Shown: positions 53,267 through 61,953, numbered from the stretch's first letter. The stretch: DNA of 64,000 bases from Sphingopyxis sp. LK2115 (GCF_014595975.1 NZ_JABWGQ010000042.1:1-64000); one strand, 5' to 3'. Numbers and translations are program-made. Notes: generated by a model from the sequence alone, not told the origin.

Positions 53267-54052
53267 ATGGAGGGGCTGTCGCTCGCGTTCAACATGGCGC
53301 CGCCGCCGACGGCCCGCGACGATGCGCTGCAATTGTCGTTTGAAAGCTGGGAAGGCCCGCTCGATCTGCTGCTTGCGCTCGCGCGTAGCCAGAAGGTCGA
53401 TCTCAAGCAAATATCGATACTGGCGCTGGTCGAACAATATCTGCGCTTCATCGCCGAAGCGCGCGAGCTCAAGCTGGAGGTGGCGGCCGATTATCTGGTG
53501 ATGGCCGCATGGCTCGCCTATCTCAAATCGGCGCTGTTGCTGCCCAAAGACCCGCTGGAGGAGCCGTCGCCCGACGAACTTGCGCTGCGCCTGCAACTCA
53601 GGCTCCAGCGCCTCGCGGCGATGCGCGAGGCTGCGGCGCGCCTGCTCGCGCGCGACCGCATCGGCCGCGACGTCTTCCTGCGTCCGCAGCCCGAAGGGCT
53701 GCGCGACGTGAAGCGGCGGCGCTGGGATGCCAGCCTTTATGATCTCCTCGCCGCTTACGGGCAGGTGAAACTGCGCTCCGAACCGGTGGTCCATATGGTG
53801 TCGCGGCGCCCCGTCGTCACGCTCGACGCCGCGCTTCATCATCTCGAACGGATGCTGGGGGTCAGGCTCGACTGGGGCGAGCTGGCCGATTTCCTGCCCG
53901 CCGACTATCGAGGGCCGCTTCGCCGCTCGGCGATCGCGTCGACCTTCGTTGCGGCGCTCGAACTGGCGCGGCAGGGCCGGGTCGATTTGCGGCAGGAGCG
54001 GGCGTTCGAGCCGCTCTATCTTAGGACGGCGACAGGGGGGCAGGGGGCATGA
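53267..54052 (+). CDS. scpA: Segregation and condensation protein A
   Basis: A 261-aa kleisin of the SMC-ScpAB condensin. It shows the N-terminal LSFESWEGPLDLLLALARSQKVDL and AADYLVMAAWLAYLKSALLLP, which bind the SMC neck, and a C-terminal winged-helix segment (PLRRSAIASTFVAALELARQGRVDLRQ). The start at 53267 follows the nagZ stop. It overlaps scpB by four bases. Confidence 0.93.
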   Translation: MEGLSLAFNMAPPPTARDDALQLSFESWEGPLDLLLALARSQKVDLKQISILALVEQYLRFIAEARELKLEVAADYLVMAAWLAYLKSALLLPKDPLEEPSPDELALRLQLRLQRLAAMREAAARLLARDRIGRDVFLRPQPEGLRDVKRRRWDASLYDLLAAYGQVKLRSEPVVHMVSRRPVVTLDAALHHLERMLGVRLDWGELADFLPADYRGPLRRSAIASTFVAALELARQGRVDLRQERAFEPLYLRTATGGQGA

Positions 54053-54642
54053 TCGACGATCTGGAGCGCGCGATCGAGGCGATGCTTTTTTCCAGCGACG
54101 AGCCGCTCGACGCACGACAGATTGCCGGTCGGCTTGGCGACGAAATGACGCCGGGACAGGTGAAGGCGATCATCGAAACCATTGCCGCGCGCCATGCGGG
54201 GAGCGGCATCGAACTCGTCGAGCGCGGCGGGCGCTGGCATTTCCAGACGCCCGCGGATCTGGCGCATCTGCTCCGCCGCGAACGCGACGACCCACGAAAA
54301 TTGTCCCGCGCTGCCGCCGAGGTGCTGGCGATCGTCGCCTATCACGAACCCGTCAGCCGCGCGGAGATAGAGGCGATCCGCGGCGTTCAGACGTCGAAGG
54401 GCACGCTCGACGTGCTGATGGAAGCCGAATGGATCGCTCCGGCCGGGCGGCGCGAAGTGCCGGGGCGCCCGCTCATCTACAAGACGACCGACGCCTTTCT
54501 GCAACATTTCGGGCTTGCAAGCCGCAAGGATCTGCCAGGGATCGACGATCTGCGCGCCGCGGGGCTGCTCGATCCCGTCGATCTCGCTTTTGATGCGGCG
54601 ATGGGTGAGCTGGACCTAGTAAAAGACGGTGAAGAGGCTTAG
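54049..54642 (+). CDS. scpB: Segregation and condensation protein B
   Basis: A 197-aa protein with two winged-helix domains: AIEAMLFSSDEPLDARQIAGRL and AAAEVLAIVAYHEPVSRAEIEAIRG, then GRPLIYKTTDAFLQHFGL. It binds ScpA in the condensin complex. The order scpA-scpB-tatA is common in alphaproteobacteria. Confidence 0.95.
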   Translation: MIDDLERAIEAMLFSSDEPLDARQIAGRLGDEMTPGQVKAIIETIAARHAGSGIELVERGGRWHFQTPADLAHLLRRERDDPRKLSRAAAEVLAIVAYHEPVSRAEIEAIRGVQTSKGTLDVLMEAEWIAPAGRREVPGRPLIYKTTDAFLQHFGLASRKDLPGIDDLRAAGLLDPVDLAFDAAMGELDLVKDGEEA

Positions 54643-54667
54643 ATGAGCCCTTCAAGGAGAATATGAG

Positions 54668-54898
54668 ATGGGTAGCTTCAGCATCTGGCACTGGCTTGTG
54701 GTCGGGATCCTCGTCCTGCTGCTGTTCGGCAAGGGCCGCTTCTCGGACATGATGGGCGACGTCGCCAAGGGCATCAAGAGCTTCAAGAAGGGCATGGCCG
54801 ACGACGACACGCCGACGCCCGCGCCGAAGCAGATCGAAGGACAGCGCATTTCCGACGCGCCCGCGCCGACTCCGACCGCGGAAACCGAACGCCGCTGA
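54668..54898 (+). CDS. tatA: Sec-independent protein translocase subunit TatA
   Basis: A 76-aa protein: short N-terminus, one span ([17 protein letters not shown]), the FG hinge, an amphipathic helix ([19 protein letters not shown]) and an acidic/Pro-rich tail. AAGGAG precedes the ATG. It forms the pore of the twin-arginine pathway. Tat substrates in this window include the 36233 protein and perhaps the potF product. Confidence 0.95.
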   Translation: MGSFSIWHWLVVGILVLLLFGKGRFSDMMGDVAKGIKSFKKGMADDDTPTPAPKQIEGQRISDAPAPTPTAETERR

Positions 54899-54934
54899 CC
54901 GCGTTTTCTCGGCAAGCGGGAGACGTTTTAGATC

Positions 54935-55321
54935 ATGTTCGATGTTGCGCCCACCGAGTTGCTGCTCGTCGTGGTGGTGGCCCTGGTGGTCATCGGGCCG
55001 AAGGATTTGCCGAAGGCGATGCGCTTTGTCGGCAAATGGCTGGGCAAGGCGCGCGGTATGGCGCGTCATTTCCGCGCCGGGCTGGACACAATGATGCGCG
55101 AGGCCGAGCTGGAAGAGCTTGAGAAACAGTGGCGCGAGCAGAATGAGGCGATCATGCGCGAGTTCCCGCGCGTCGACGACATCGATGCGGCCGCCGCGGC
55201 GACGCCGACAGGCAGCGCATCGCATCCGGCCCAAAGCGCGGACGCGGACAAGGGCAAAGCGATCGGAACGGGCGAGGCCGAAACACATGTCGTTCCACCG
55301 CGCGGCGAGGCGCTGCCATGA
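54935..55321 (+). CDS. tatB: Sec-independent protein translocase subunit TatB
   Basis: A 128-aa protein. MFDVAPTELLLVVVVALVVIGPKDLPKAMRFVGKWLGKARGMARHFR has the Glu in the span, the GPKxLP hinge and the amphipathic helix of TatB. The helix continues as a charged coiled part and a variable Ala-rich tail. It overlaps tatC by four bases. Confidence 0.95.
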   Translation: MFDVAPTELLLVVVVALVVIGPKDLPKAMRFVGKWLGKARGMARHFRAGLDTMMREAELEELEKQWREQNEAIMREFPRVDDIDAAAAATPTGSASHPAQSADADKGKAIGTGEAETHVVPPRGEALP

Positions 55322-56127
55322 GCGATCCGGCGCCCGGCGATGCGGCAGAGGAGGATGGCACGGGCGGCAAGATGCCGCTGCTCGACCATCTGATCGAACT
55401 GCGCTCGCGCCTTCTCAAGTCGTTGCTTGCCGTCGCGCTTGCGTTTGGTGTGTGTTTCTATTTCGCGCGGCCGATCTTTGCGATCCTTGTTCAGCCGCTG
55501 ATCGCGGCGGGGCAGGGCAAGCTCATCTATACACAGCTGTTCGAGGCCTTTTTCGTCGAGGTAAAGGTCGCCTTTTTCGCGTCGATGATGATCGCCTTTC
55601 CGGTGATTGCGAACCAGCTCTGGAAGTTTGTTGCGCCCGGCCTCTATCGCCAGGAAAAGCGCGCGTTGCTGCCGTTCCTCTTTGCGACGCCGGTGCTGTT
55701 CGCGGTGGGGGCGTCCTTCGCCTATTTCATCACCATCCCACTCGCGCTGCGCTTCCTGCTTGGCTTTCAGGGTGATGTCGGCGGTGTGACGCAGGAAGCC
55801 CTGCCGTCGGTGGGCAATTATCTGAGCTTCACGATGCAGTTCATCATGGCGTTCGGCATCGCCTTTCTGCTGCCGATCCTGCTGATGCTCATCGAACGTG
55901 CGGGGCTGGTCAGCCGCGACCAGCTCATTTCGGCGCGCCGCTATATGATTGTCGCCGCCTTCGCCATTTCGGCGGTGGCAACGCCGCCCGACATATTGAG
56001 CCAGTTCCTGCTCGCGGTGCCGCTGATCCTGCTCTATGAATTTTCGATCTTCGCGATCTGGTTCACCCAGCGCCGACGCAAAACAGGCGCCGAAGCGGCG
56101 CCTGTCGAGCCTCTCGAAGAGGCTTAG
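55318..56127 (+). CDS. tatC: Sec-independent protein translocase subunit TatC
   Basis: A 269-aa six-span protein, the receptor for twin-arginine signals. PLLDHLIELRSRLLKSL is the conserved N-terminal tip. FEAFFVEVKVAFFAS, QLWKFVAPGLYRQEKR and the FGIAFLLPILLMLIERAGLV segment with its Glu are typical. It ends just before a convergent entericidin-like gene. Confidence 0.96.
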   Translation: MSDPAPGDAAEEDGTGGKMPLLDHLIELRSRLLKSLLAVALAFGVCFYFARPIFAILVQPLIAAGQGKLIYTQLFEAFFVEVKVAFFASMMIAFPVIANQLWKFVAPGLYRQEKRALLPFLFATPVLFAVGASFAYFITIPLALRFLLGFQGDVGGVTQEALPSVGNYLSFTMQFIMAFGIAFLLPILLMLIERAGLVSRDQLISARRYMIVAAFAISAVATPPDILSQFLLAVPLILLYEFSIFAIWFTQRRRKTGAEAAPVEPLEEA

Positions 56128-56145
56128 GGTAAGCGAAATATCGAG

Positions 56146-56271
56146 TCAGATGGCCCGGTCGCCCGCCTCGCCGACCGATTCGATGTCGCGGCCGACGCCC
56201 TTCACCGTATTGCAGCCAGCGACCAGAAAACTGGCGAGCAGGGCCAGGATGATTGCACGAAAACCAGTCAT
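56146..56271 (-). CDS. Entericidin-like small lipoprotein
   Basis: A 41-aa protein, MTGFRAIILALLASFLVAGC then NTVKGVGRDIESVGEAGDRAI. The lipobox LVAGC and the NTVKGVGRDIESVGEA motif are those of entericidin A/B. E. coli entericidins are stress-related envelope lipoproteins forming an antidote/toxin pair. Only one is present here. The 5' region contains G10 and G8 tracts. The long upstream frame is not coding. Confidence 0.88.
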   Translation of the reverse strand: MTGFRAIILALLASFLVAGCNTVKGVGRDIESVGEAGDRAI

Positions 56272-56321
56272 CTTCTTACCTTTACCCAAATCCTGATGCA
56301 AAATGGCCCGGCACGCTTCGA

Positions 56322-56379
56322 GGGGGGGGGGAGGGAATGCGGGCCGGGCCAATGTTGCTGAGCAGCGCTGCGGGGGGGG
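56322..56379. repeat. Poly-G tracts upstream of the entericidin-like gene
   Basis: A run of 10 G (56322-56331) and a run of 8 G (56372-56379) lie 50-110 bases upstream of the entericidin-like start (C-runs on its coding strand). Homopolymers of this length are rare elsewhere in the window. They could change length by slipped-strand replication and so alter promoter spacing, or they could be sequencing-sensitive sites. Confidence 0.5.
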
Positions 56380-56496
56380 CGATGACCGCTGCTCGAACGG
56401 GAAACGACCGACGCGGGCGATTGGTTCCCGAAAAAAGCGACAGGGGCAGCATTTTTTTGCCGCCATTTGTCAATCCAGTGATTCCAGATATTTGGG

Positions 56497-57936
56497 CTAT
56501 AGCGTCGTCAGGCCGCTGAGCACCGCAAGGCCGAGGAACGCCAGAAAGCCCATCGAATCGGTCGTCATCGTCACGAAGATCGAACTGGCGACCGCGGGAT
56601 CCTGATCGAGCCGGTCGAGCAACAGGGGGATTGCGACCCCGGCAACCCCCGCGACGAAGATGTTGACGATCATCGCCGCGGCGATCACGCCGCCCAGCGC
56701 CGGGTTGGCAAACCACAGCGCGGTGCCAGCCCCGGCGATCAGCGCGATCGTACCGCCGTTGAGCAGCGCAATCTTCATCTCGCGCCAGATCGCGCGCCAG
56801 CTGTTCGAATCGGTGAGCTGGTTCATCGCCAGCGCACGCACTGTGACGGCAAGCGTTTGCGTGCCGGCGTTGCCGCCGACCCCCGCGACGATCGGCATCA
56901 GCGCGGCAAGCGCGACCATCTGTTCGATCGCGCCGCCGAACAGGCCAACAATCGTCGATGCGACGAGCGCGGTACCGAGGTTCGCGATCAGCCAGCGCAC
57001 GCGCGCGCTGTATGTTTCGCGAATCGGTTCGTTGATGTCGCCGTCGCCCGCGCCCGACAGCCGCAATATATCCTCGCCCGCCTCTTCCTGGATGATGTGG
57101 ACGATGTCGTCCACGGTGATCATGCCGACGAGGCGTCCGGCCTTGTCGACAACGGCGGCGGAGATCAGCGCATATTTCTGGAAGCGCAGCGCGACCTCTT
57201 CCTGGTCCATGTCCACGGGGATCAGCGTCTGCTCGCGCTTCATCACGTCGCTGATCGCGATGTCGCGCGGGGTGCGGAGGATCCAGCTGAGCTGGCAGGT
57301 GCCGACCGGCCGGTGCATCGGGTCGACAACATATATTTCCCAGAAATCACTGGTAAGTTCGGCATCCTCGCGCAGCCGGTCGATCACGTCGCCGACCGTG
57401 ACATGTTCGGGCACCGCGACGAGGTCGCGTTGCATCAGGCGGCCCGCCGATTCCTCGGGGAAAGAAAGCGCATCCTCGATCGCGGCGCGATCCTCGGGCT
57501 CCATCGCGTCGAGCACCGCCTGCTGCTCGTCGGCTTCCATGTCCTCGATGATCGCGACGGCGTCGTCGGTATCGAGTTCGGACGCGAGTTCGGCCACCTG
57601 TTCGGGCGCGAGCAGGCCGATCAGCTCCTCGCGCACATAATCGTTCATTTCTGCCAGGACGTCGGCGGAAAGCATGTCGCCGAGCACCGCGGCGAGCATG
57701 GGCCGCTCGTCGGAGCGCGCAAGTTCGAACAGGTCGGCGATGTCGGCGGGGTGGAGGCGGCCGATGCGTTCGCGCGCCGCCTCGCTTTCGCCCGCTTCGG
57801 CAAGGTCGATCACATCGCGCACGAAATCGGGTTTCAGCCGGTCGTCCTCGTCAAGCTCGGTTTCCGGGATGAAAGCTTCGCGATCGTCAGTGGTCGCGAC
57901 GCCGTCCGCTGGCCGGGATTCTTCGCGTTCGTCCAT
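56497..57936 (-). CDS. mgtE: Magnesium transporter MgtE
   Basis: A 479-aa Mg2+ channel. The N-terminal superhelical domain (IGRLHPADIADLFELARSDERPML to FPEESAGRLM), a CBS pair (ISDVMKREQTLIPVDMDQEEVALRF and GRLVGMITVDDIV) and five spans are present. The pore motif PIVAGVGGNAGTQTLAVTVRAL and the Asp-containing FVTMTTDSMGFLAFLG are intact. The cytoplasmic domains gate it by Mg2+. I see no M-box-like leader in the 159 bases upstream. Confidence 0.95.
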   Translation of the reverse strand: MDEREESRPADGVATTDDREAFIPETELDEDDRLKPDFVRDVIDLAEAGESEAARERIGRLHPADIADLFELARSDERPMLAAVLGDMLSADVLAEMNDYVREELIGLLAPEQVAELASELDTDDAVAIIEDMEADEQQAVLDAMEPEDRAAIEDALSFPEESAGRLMQRDLVAVPEHVTVGDVIDRLREDAELTSDFWEIYVVDPMHRPVGTCQLSWILRTPRDIAISDVMKREQTLIPVDMDQEEVALRFQKYALISAAVVDKAGRLVGMITVDDIVHIIQEEAGEDILRLSGAGDGDINEPIRETYSARVRWLIANLGTALVASTIVGLFGGAIEQMVALAALMPIVAGVGGNAGTQTLAVTVRALAMNQLTDSNSWRAIWREMKIALLNGGTIALIAGAGTALWFANPALGGVIAAAMIVNIFVAGVAGVAIPLLLDRLDQDPAVASSIFVTMTTDSMGFLAFLGLAVLSGLTTL

Positions 57937-58095
57937 CGCGCGGTCCTCCCTCGTCTTTGGCGGTGTCCGGCTTTTCCCCTAGAGCGGCCGTTCGCCGATG
58001 GCAACGCCGCGAGCAGGCTTTCGCGATTTAGGGCGTAGTCTTGCCCGCCGCGTGTCGCTATGGCGCTGCCAACCCCGCTTGCAGGAGCCAAGATT

Positions 58096-58542
58096 ATGTC
58101 CGATACCCTTACGCTTTCGCTGTCGACCGGCGATGTTGTCATCCGCCTGCGTCCCGACCTCGCCCCGCTGCACGTCGAGCGCATCTCGACCCTTGCGAAA
58201 GAGGGTTTTTACGACGGTGTCGTCTTTCACCGCGTGATTCCCGGCTTCATGGCGCAGGGCGGCGACCCGACGGGCACCGGCATGGGCGGCAGCCAGCTTC
58301 CCGACCTGCCGCAGGAGTTCAACAGCGAACCGCACGTCCGTGGCGTCTGTTCGATGGCGCGTGCGCAGAATCCGAACAGCGCAAACAGCCAGTTCTTCAT
58401 CTGCTTCGATGATGCCCGCTTCCTCGACAACCAGTACACCGTCTGGGGCGAGGTGATCGAAGGCATGGAAAATGTCGACGCACTGCCCAAGGGCGAACCG
58501 CCGCGCGAGCCGGGGAAGATACTGAAGGCGACGGTGGCGTAA
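58096..58542 (+). CDS. Cyclophilin-type peptidyl-prolyl cis-trans isomerase
   Basis: A 148-aa single-domain cyclophilin without a signal peptide, hence probably cytoplasmic (PpiB-like). The active-site motif FHRVIPGFMAQGGDPTGTG (Arg, Phe, Gln) and the SMARAQNPNSANSQFFICF segment are conserved. GGAG lies before the ATG at 58096. It accelerates proline isomerisation in folding. It is followed by a REP-type hairpin. Confidence 0.94.
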   Translation: MSDTLTLSLSTGDVVIRLRPDLAPLHVERISTLAKEGFYDGVVFHRVIPGFMAQGGDPTGTGMGGSQLPDLPQEFNSEPHVRGVCSMARAQNPNSANSQFFICFDDARFLDNQYTVWGEVIEGMENVDALPKGEPPREPGKILKATVA

Positions 58543-58551
58543 ATGCAATGG

Positions 58552-58579
58552 GCGTGCTCCCGCGAAGGCGGGAGCACGC
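58552..58579. terminator. Perfect hairpin between convergent genes (REP-like)
   Basis: GCGTGCTCCCGC, loop GAAG, GCGGGAGCACGC: a 12-bp perfect stem with a tetraloop, between the cyclophilin stop and the stop of the convergent monooxygenase. The core CCCGCGAAGGCGGG relates to the repeats at 10404 and 23697. It probably stops transcription both ways, although no long T-run follows. Confidence 0.6.
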
Positions 58580-58602
58580 AAAGCTTGCAAAAGCGGCCGG
58601 GA

Positions 58603-59739
58603 TTAGTCCCCCAGGAACCCGTTCAGCCGCTCGCACGCGGCGATCCAGTCTTCCTTGAACGCCTGTACGACCTGTCCGGCGCCCATCGCCTCGTTCATCA
58701 GCCCGACGCCCTGGCCGACCCAATAGGTCGCGAGCGTCCTGGCACCTTCGTGGCCGCCCTCGGCGAGCTTGTCGACCTTGCGGAGCGCGGGTTCGCTGAC
58801 AAGCGACTGGAGCGGCATCGGCAGCGGCTTTGGCGCGCCTTCGGCTTCCCACGCATCGGTCCAGGGCGATCGGAGCTGGCGCGACGGCTTGCCGGTGCGG
58901 CTCTTTGAGCGCACCGTGTCGCGCGACGAGGCGGCGAGCATCTTTTCCTTCACGACCGGGTTGGTTTCGGCCTCGGCGGTTGTCAGCCAGACCGATCCGG
59001 TCCACGCACCATGTGCGCCCATCGCCATCGCCGCCGCCATCTGCCGCCCGGTGACGATGCCGCCTGCGGCGAGAATCGGTGTCGTGTCGCCGATCGCATC
59101 GAGCGCCGCGGCGACTTCGGGGACGAGCACCATCGTCGCGACCTCGCCGCAATGGCCGCCCGCCTCGCCGCCCGCGACGACGAGGATGTCGACCCCCGCG
59201 CGCACCTGCGCCAGCGCGTGATCGCGCGTGCCGACGAGCGCGGCGACCGGGACATTGTGCCGCTTGCCAAGGTCGAGCATCAGCGGCGGCGGAACGCCGA
59301 GCGCGTTCGCGATCAGCTTGATCGGGTGGCGAAAGGCGACTTCGAGCAGTCGCGCGGCGCCTTCCTCGCGCATATTTTCGCCAAAGCTCTGCCGCGCTTC
59401 CATCGCGCTATCGAGCCCGCTCGCATCAATATCGAACTTGCCGAGCAGCTCGGCCGCGAAATTGAGATGCGTTTCGGGAATCTGCGTTGCGCCCGCGGAC
59501 GGCGCATCCCCCTTGCCCGCAAAGCTGTTCGGAACGATCAGGTCGACGCCATAGGGACGCCCGCCAACATGCGCGTCGATCCACGCCAGTTCTTCCTCCA
59601 GCCGCTCGGGCGGCAGTGCGGCGGCACCGAACACGCCCATGCCGCCCGCCTTCGACACCGCGACGATGACGTCGCGGCAGTGCGAGAAGGCGAGTAGCGG
59701 AAACTCGATGCCAAGCATCGTGCAAATGGGGGACTGCAT
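58603..59739 (-). CDS. Nitronate monooxygenase (2-nitropropane dioxygenase family)
   Basis: A 378-aa FMN-dependent TIM-barrel enzyme. It has the N-terminal FPLLAFSHCRDVIVAVSKAGGMGVFGA, the VVAGGEAGGHCGEVATMVLVPEV phosphate-binding part, PILAAGGIVTGRQMAAAMAMGAHGAWTGSVWL and DTVRSKSRTGKPSRQL. The family oxidises propionate-3-nitronate and alkyl nitronates; related members act on long-chain acyl substrates. The start at 59739 has GGGAGAGG upstream. The upstream operator copy (59910-59929) links it to the acyl-CoA dehydrogenase at 9136. Confidence 0.9.
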   Translation of the reverse strand: MQSPICTMLGIEFPLLAFSHCRDVIVAVSKAGGMGVFGAAALPPERLEEELAWIDAHVGGRPYGVDLIVPNSFAGKGDAPSAGATQIPETHLNFAAELLGKFDIDASGLDSAMEARQSFGENMREEGAARLLEVAFRHPIKLIANALGVPPPLMLDLGKRHNVPVAALVGTRDHALAQVRAGVDILVVAGGEAGGHCGEVATMVLVPEVAAALDAIGDTTPILAAGGIVTGRQMAAAMAMGAHGAWTGSVWLTTAEAETNPVVKEKMLAASSRDTVRSKSRTGKPSRQLRSPWTDAWEAEGAPKPLPMPLQSLVSEPALRKVDKLAEGGHEGARTLATYWVGQGVGLMNEAMGAGQVVQAFKEDWIAACERLNGFLGD

Positions 59740-59909
59740 GCGAACCTCTCCCTTCTTTTTCGTGCCGCCTTCCAGAACCGTTCGCCCTGAGCGGGCCGAA
59801 GAGCCATCCTCTTTCGACGTCGCCGAAGAGAAAAATGGTGTTTCGATCAGCTCGGCACGACCGGACGAGCGGACGGCTCGACCTTTTCTTTCTTTCATGA
59901 CAGCGTTGG

Positions 59910-59929
59910 TTTACGTAAACGTCAAGTTG
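59910..59929 (-). promoter_or_regulatory. Second copy of the MerR/LiuR-like operator
   Basis: On the minus strand CAACTTGACGTTTACGTAAA, 170 bases upstream of the nitronate monooxygenase start. It differs at one position from the element at 9069-9088 and keeps the same orientation to its gene. The palindrome GTTTACGTAAAC (59909-59920) is perfect. The site also lies 33 bases before nadC, on the other side. Confidence 0.5.
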
Positions 59930-59961
59930 ATTTGCGGTGCCGGCGGCTTATCGCGGGCGTT

Positions 59962-60810
59962 ATGACCCGTTTTTCGCTGCCCGGTTTCGACCTCGACGCC
60001 TTTGTCCGCGCCACGTTGGCGGAGGATCTGGGCACGGGGGGCGACATTACGTCGATGGCGACAATTCCTGCCGGTGCGCGATTCGCCGGGGTGATGGACA
60101 GCCGCGATACGATCACCGTCGCCGGCCTGCCGATCGCCGAGCGATTCTTCCGCGCGCTCGATCCGGCGATGGAGATCGAGATCCTTGTCGACGACGGCGC
60201 CGAAGTGGCGGCGGGCAGCGATTTGATGCGCCTTTCGGGCAATGCGCGCGCGATGCTGACCGCCGAACGCTCGGCTTTGAACACGGTGCAGCATCTGTCG
60301 GGGATAGCGACGATGACGCGCCAATATGTCGATGCGATCGCGGGGACCGGGGCGACGCTGCTCGATACCCGCAAGACAATTCCGGGCCTGCGCGTGCTCG
60401 AAAAATATGCCACGCGCGTGGGCGGGGCGACGAATCACCGCATGGGCCTTTGGGATGCGGCGATGATCAAGGACAATCATGTCGCAGTGGCCGGGTCGGT
60501 CGAGGAAGCGGTGCGCCGTGCGGTGGCGGCGGGAATCGCGGACATCATCGTCGAGGTTGACCGCGTGGCGCAGGTCGAACCCGCGCTGGCCGCCGGCGCG
60601 ACGCACCTGCTGCTCGACAATATGGGGCTCGACGATCTGCGCGCCTGCGTCGCCATCGTCGATGGCAGGGTGGCGACCGAGGCATCGGGCGGGGTGCGGC
60701 TCGACACGATCCGCGCGATCGCGGAAACGGGGGTCACCTATGTGTCGGTCGGGCGGCTCACCCAATCGGCACCCGCGGCCGACATCGGGCTCGACTTTGC
60801 GCTGGCTTGA
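59962..60810 (+). CDS. nadC: Nicotinate-nucleotide pyrophosphorylase (carboxylating)
   Basis: A 282-aa quinolinate phosphoribosyltransferase of NAD synthesis. AEDLGTGGDITS, the TAERSALNTVQHLSGIAT helix, LDTRKTIPGLRVLEKYA, GGATNHRMGLWDAAMIKDNH and LLDNM are the substrate and PRPP-binding motifs. ATG 59962 is used (an in-frame TTG at 59932 is upstream). nadA and nadB are not in this window. Confidence 0.95.
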   Translation: MTRFSLPGFDLDAFVRATLAEDLGTGGDITSMATIPAGARFAGVMDSRDTITVAGLPIAERFFRALDPAMEIEILVDDGAEVAAGSDLMRLSGNARAMLTAERSALNTVQHLSGIATMTRQYVDAIAGTGATLLDTRKTIPGLRVLEKYATRVGGATNHRMGLWDAAMIKDNHVAVAGSVEEAVRRAVAAGIADIIVEVDRVAQVEPALAAGATHLLLDNMGLDDLRACVAIVDGRVATEASGGVRLDTIRAIAETGVTYVSVGRLTQSAPAADIGLDFALA

Positions 60811-60824
60811 GATTCAAACCATCG

Positions 60825-60899
60825 CGCAGGCGGGGGCCGCCGTCGTTTCACCCGGCGACGCAGAAAAGGGCCGTCGACGGCCCCCGTTTGCGCGGAGGC
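60825..60899. repeat. REP-like inverted repeat pair upstream of RNase T2
   Basis: GCGCAGGCGGGGGCCG (60825-60840) and CGGCCCCCGTTTGCGC (60877-60892) are near-perfect inverted copies around a perfect palindrome GGGCCGTCGACGGCCC (60869-60884). The cluster sits between nadC and the RNase T2 start and relates to the other CGGGGGC-type dispersed elements of the window. Confidence 0.5.
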
Positions 60900-60907
60900 G
60901 ACAATTT

Positions 60908-61630
60908 ATGTTCGGCGCGACGTCCGCGCTGCTGCTGCTTGCGCCCGTGGTGGCGCAGGCGCAAGCGTTCGCCTGTTCGCTGCCCGACCGGATTCCGGTG
61001 CCGCGGCTCGAACAGCCGCGCCGGGGGGAGCCGGTGCGGCGGCCGCCGGTCACCGGCTATTTGCTGGCGATGAGCTGGTCGCCCCAGCATTGCGCGGGCG
61101 TGCGCAATCCCAGGGGCGCGCGCGAGCGGTTTCAATGTTCGGGTGAGAATGGTCGCTTTGGGTGGGTGCTGCACGGGCTGTGGCCCGAAACCGACGATGC
61201 AGGCTACCCCCAATGGTGCCGCCCGGCAAAGATCGTCCCGCAGCCGGTGCTGAAAAAGCATCTTTGCATGACGCCGTCGGCGCAGCTGCTCCAGCATGAA
61301 TGGGCAAAGCACGGGACGTGCATGAGCCCGCACCCCGCGGCCTATTTCCGCGCTTCCGAATTATTGTTCCGCGCGGTGCGCTTTCCCGACATGGCGGCAC
61401 TGGCGTCCCGGCGGTTGACGGCGGGCGACGTCCGCCGGGCCTTCGCCGCAGTCAATCCGGGGGTGAGCCCCGCAATGATCGCGGTGACGGCCGACCGGCA
61501 GGGTTGGCTGAAGGAGGCGCGCTTCTGCCTGGGGCCACGCATGAAGCCGGCGCGCTGCAAATCTTTTCAGACGGGATTGAAGGACGGCCGGCCGGTGCGC
61601 GTCCGGCCGTTGGCGGTGCCCCGGCGCTGA
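60908..61630 (+). CDS. Exported ribonuclease T2 family protein
   Basis: A 240-aa protein. The signal peptide ends VAQAQA near residue 18. The two conserved active-site sequences of the RNase T2 family are present: FGWVLHGLWPE (CAS I) and LQHEWAKHGTC (CAS II), giving two His plus Glu and Lys. Six Cys suit disulfides in the periplasm or outside. It would degrade single-stranded RNA, for example for nutrient scavenging. It is close to nadC; no other operon partner is evident. Confidence 0.92.
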   Translation: MFGATSALLLLAPVVAQAQAFACSLPDRIPVPRLEQPRRGEPVRRPPVTGYLLAMSWSPQHCAGVRNPRGARERFQCSGENGRFGWVLHGLWPETDDAGYPQWCRPAKIVPQPVLKKHLCMTPSAQLLQHEWAKHGTCMSPHPAAYFRASELLFRAVRFPDMAALASRRLTAGDVRRAFAAVNPGVSPAMIAVTADRQGWLKEARFCLGPRMKPARCKSFQTGLKDGRPVRVRPLAVPRR

Positions 61631-61718
61631 GCCGTCGAAACCGTCCTGCTTCGGGACAGTTGCGCGTTAACACTCTTTTAAGCTTACCGACTCGTTAACA
61701 TGGTCCTAGCCTTGGCGC

Positions 61719-61943
61719 ATGGACACGGACGATCATGTCGACATTCGCGGGCGTATACGGGCGCACGGTGCGCGCCAGCTGACGATCGCGCGAATGAACG
61801 CTCCCGCGGACTGGCAGGATGAATTGCGCCGGGCGCTGGCCGGGCATCGCGAATCCGCGACGATCTTTTCAAACAACGATCTGCGGCTGTTTGTCCAGAG
61901 CTTCGCGATCTTCTTTACCGCGACGATGCTGTTCGTGATGTAA
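61719..61943 (+). CDS. Small predicted membrane protein
   Basis: A 74-aa protein. The first 50 residues are charged (two D/R/H-rich helices), followed by LRLFVQSFAIFFTATMLFVM, a single C-terminal span (tail-anchored layout, residues about 55-74). I recognise no family. It lies between RNase T2 and the convergent MFS gene. Confidence 0.6.
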   Translation: MDTDDHVDIRGRIRAHGARQLTIARMNAPADWQDELRRALAGHRESATIFSNNDLRLFVQSFAIFFTATMLFVM

Positions 61944-61953
61944 GAACAGGCGT

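Noticed and set aside
56272-56466. Cys-rich extension upstream of the entericidin-like lipoprotein
   Set aside because: The extension translates poly-G tracts into Pro runs and precedes the true signal peptide start.
56497-58095. Mg2+ riboswitch before mgtE
   Set aside because: The 159 bases upstream show no M-box-like conserved core or long paired leader.
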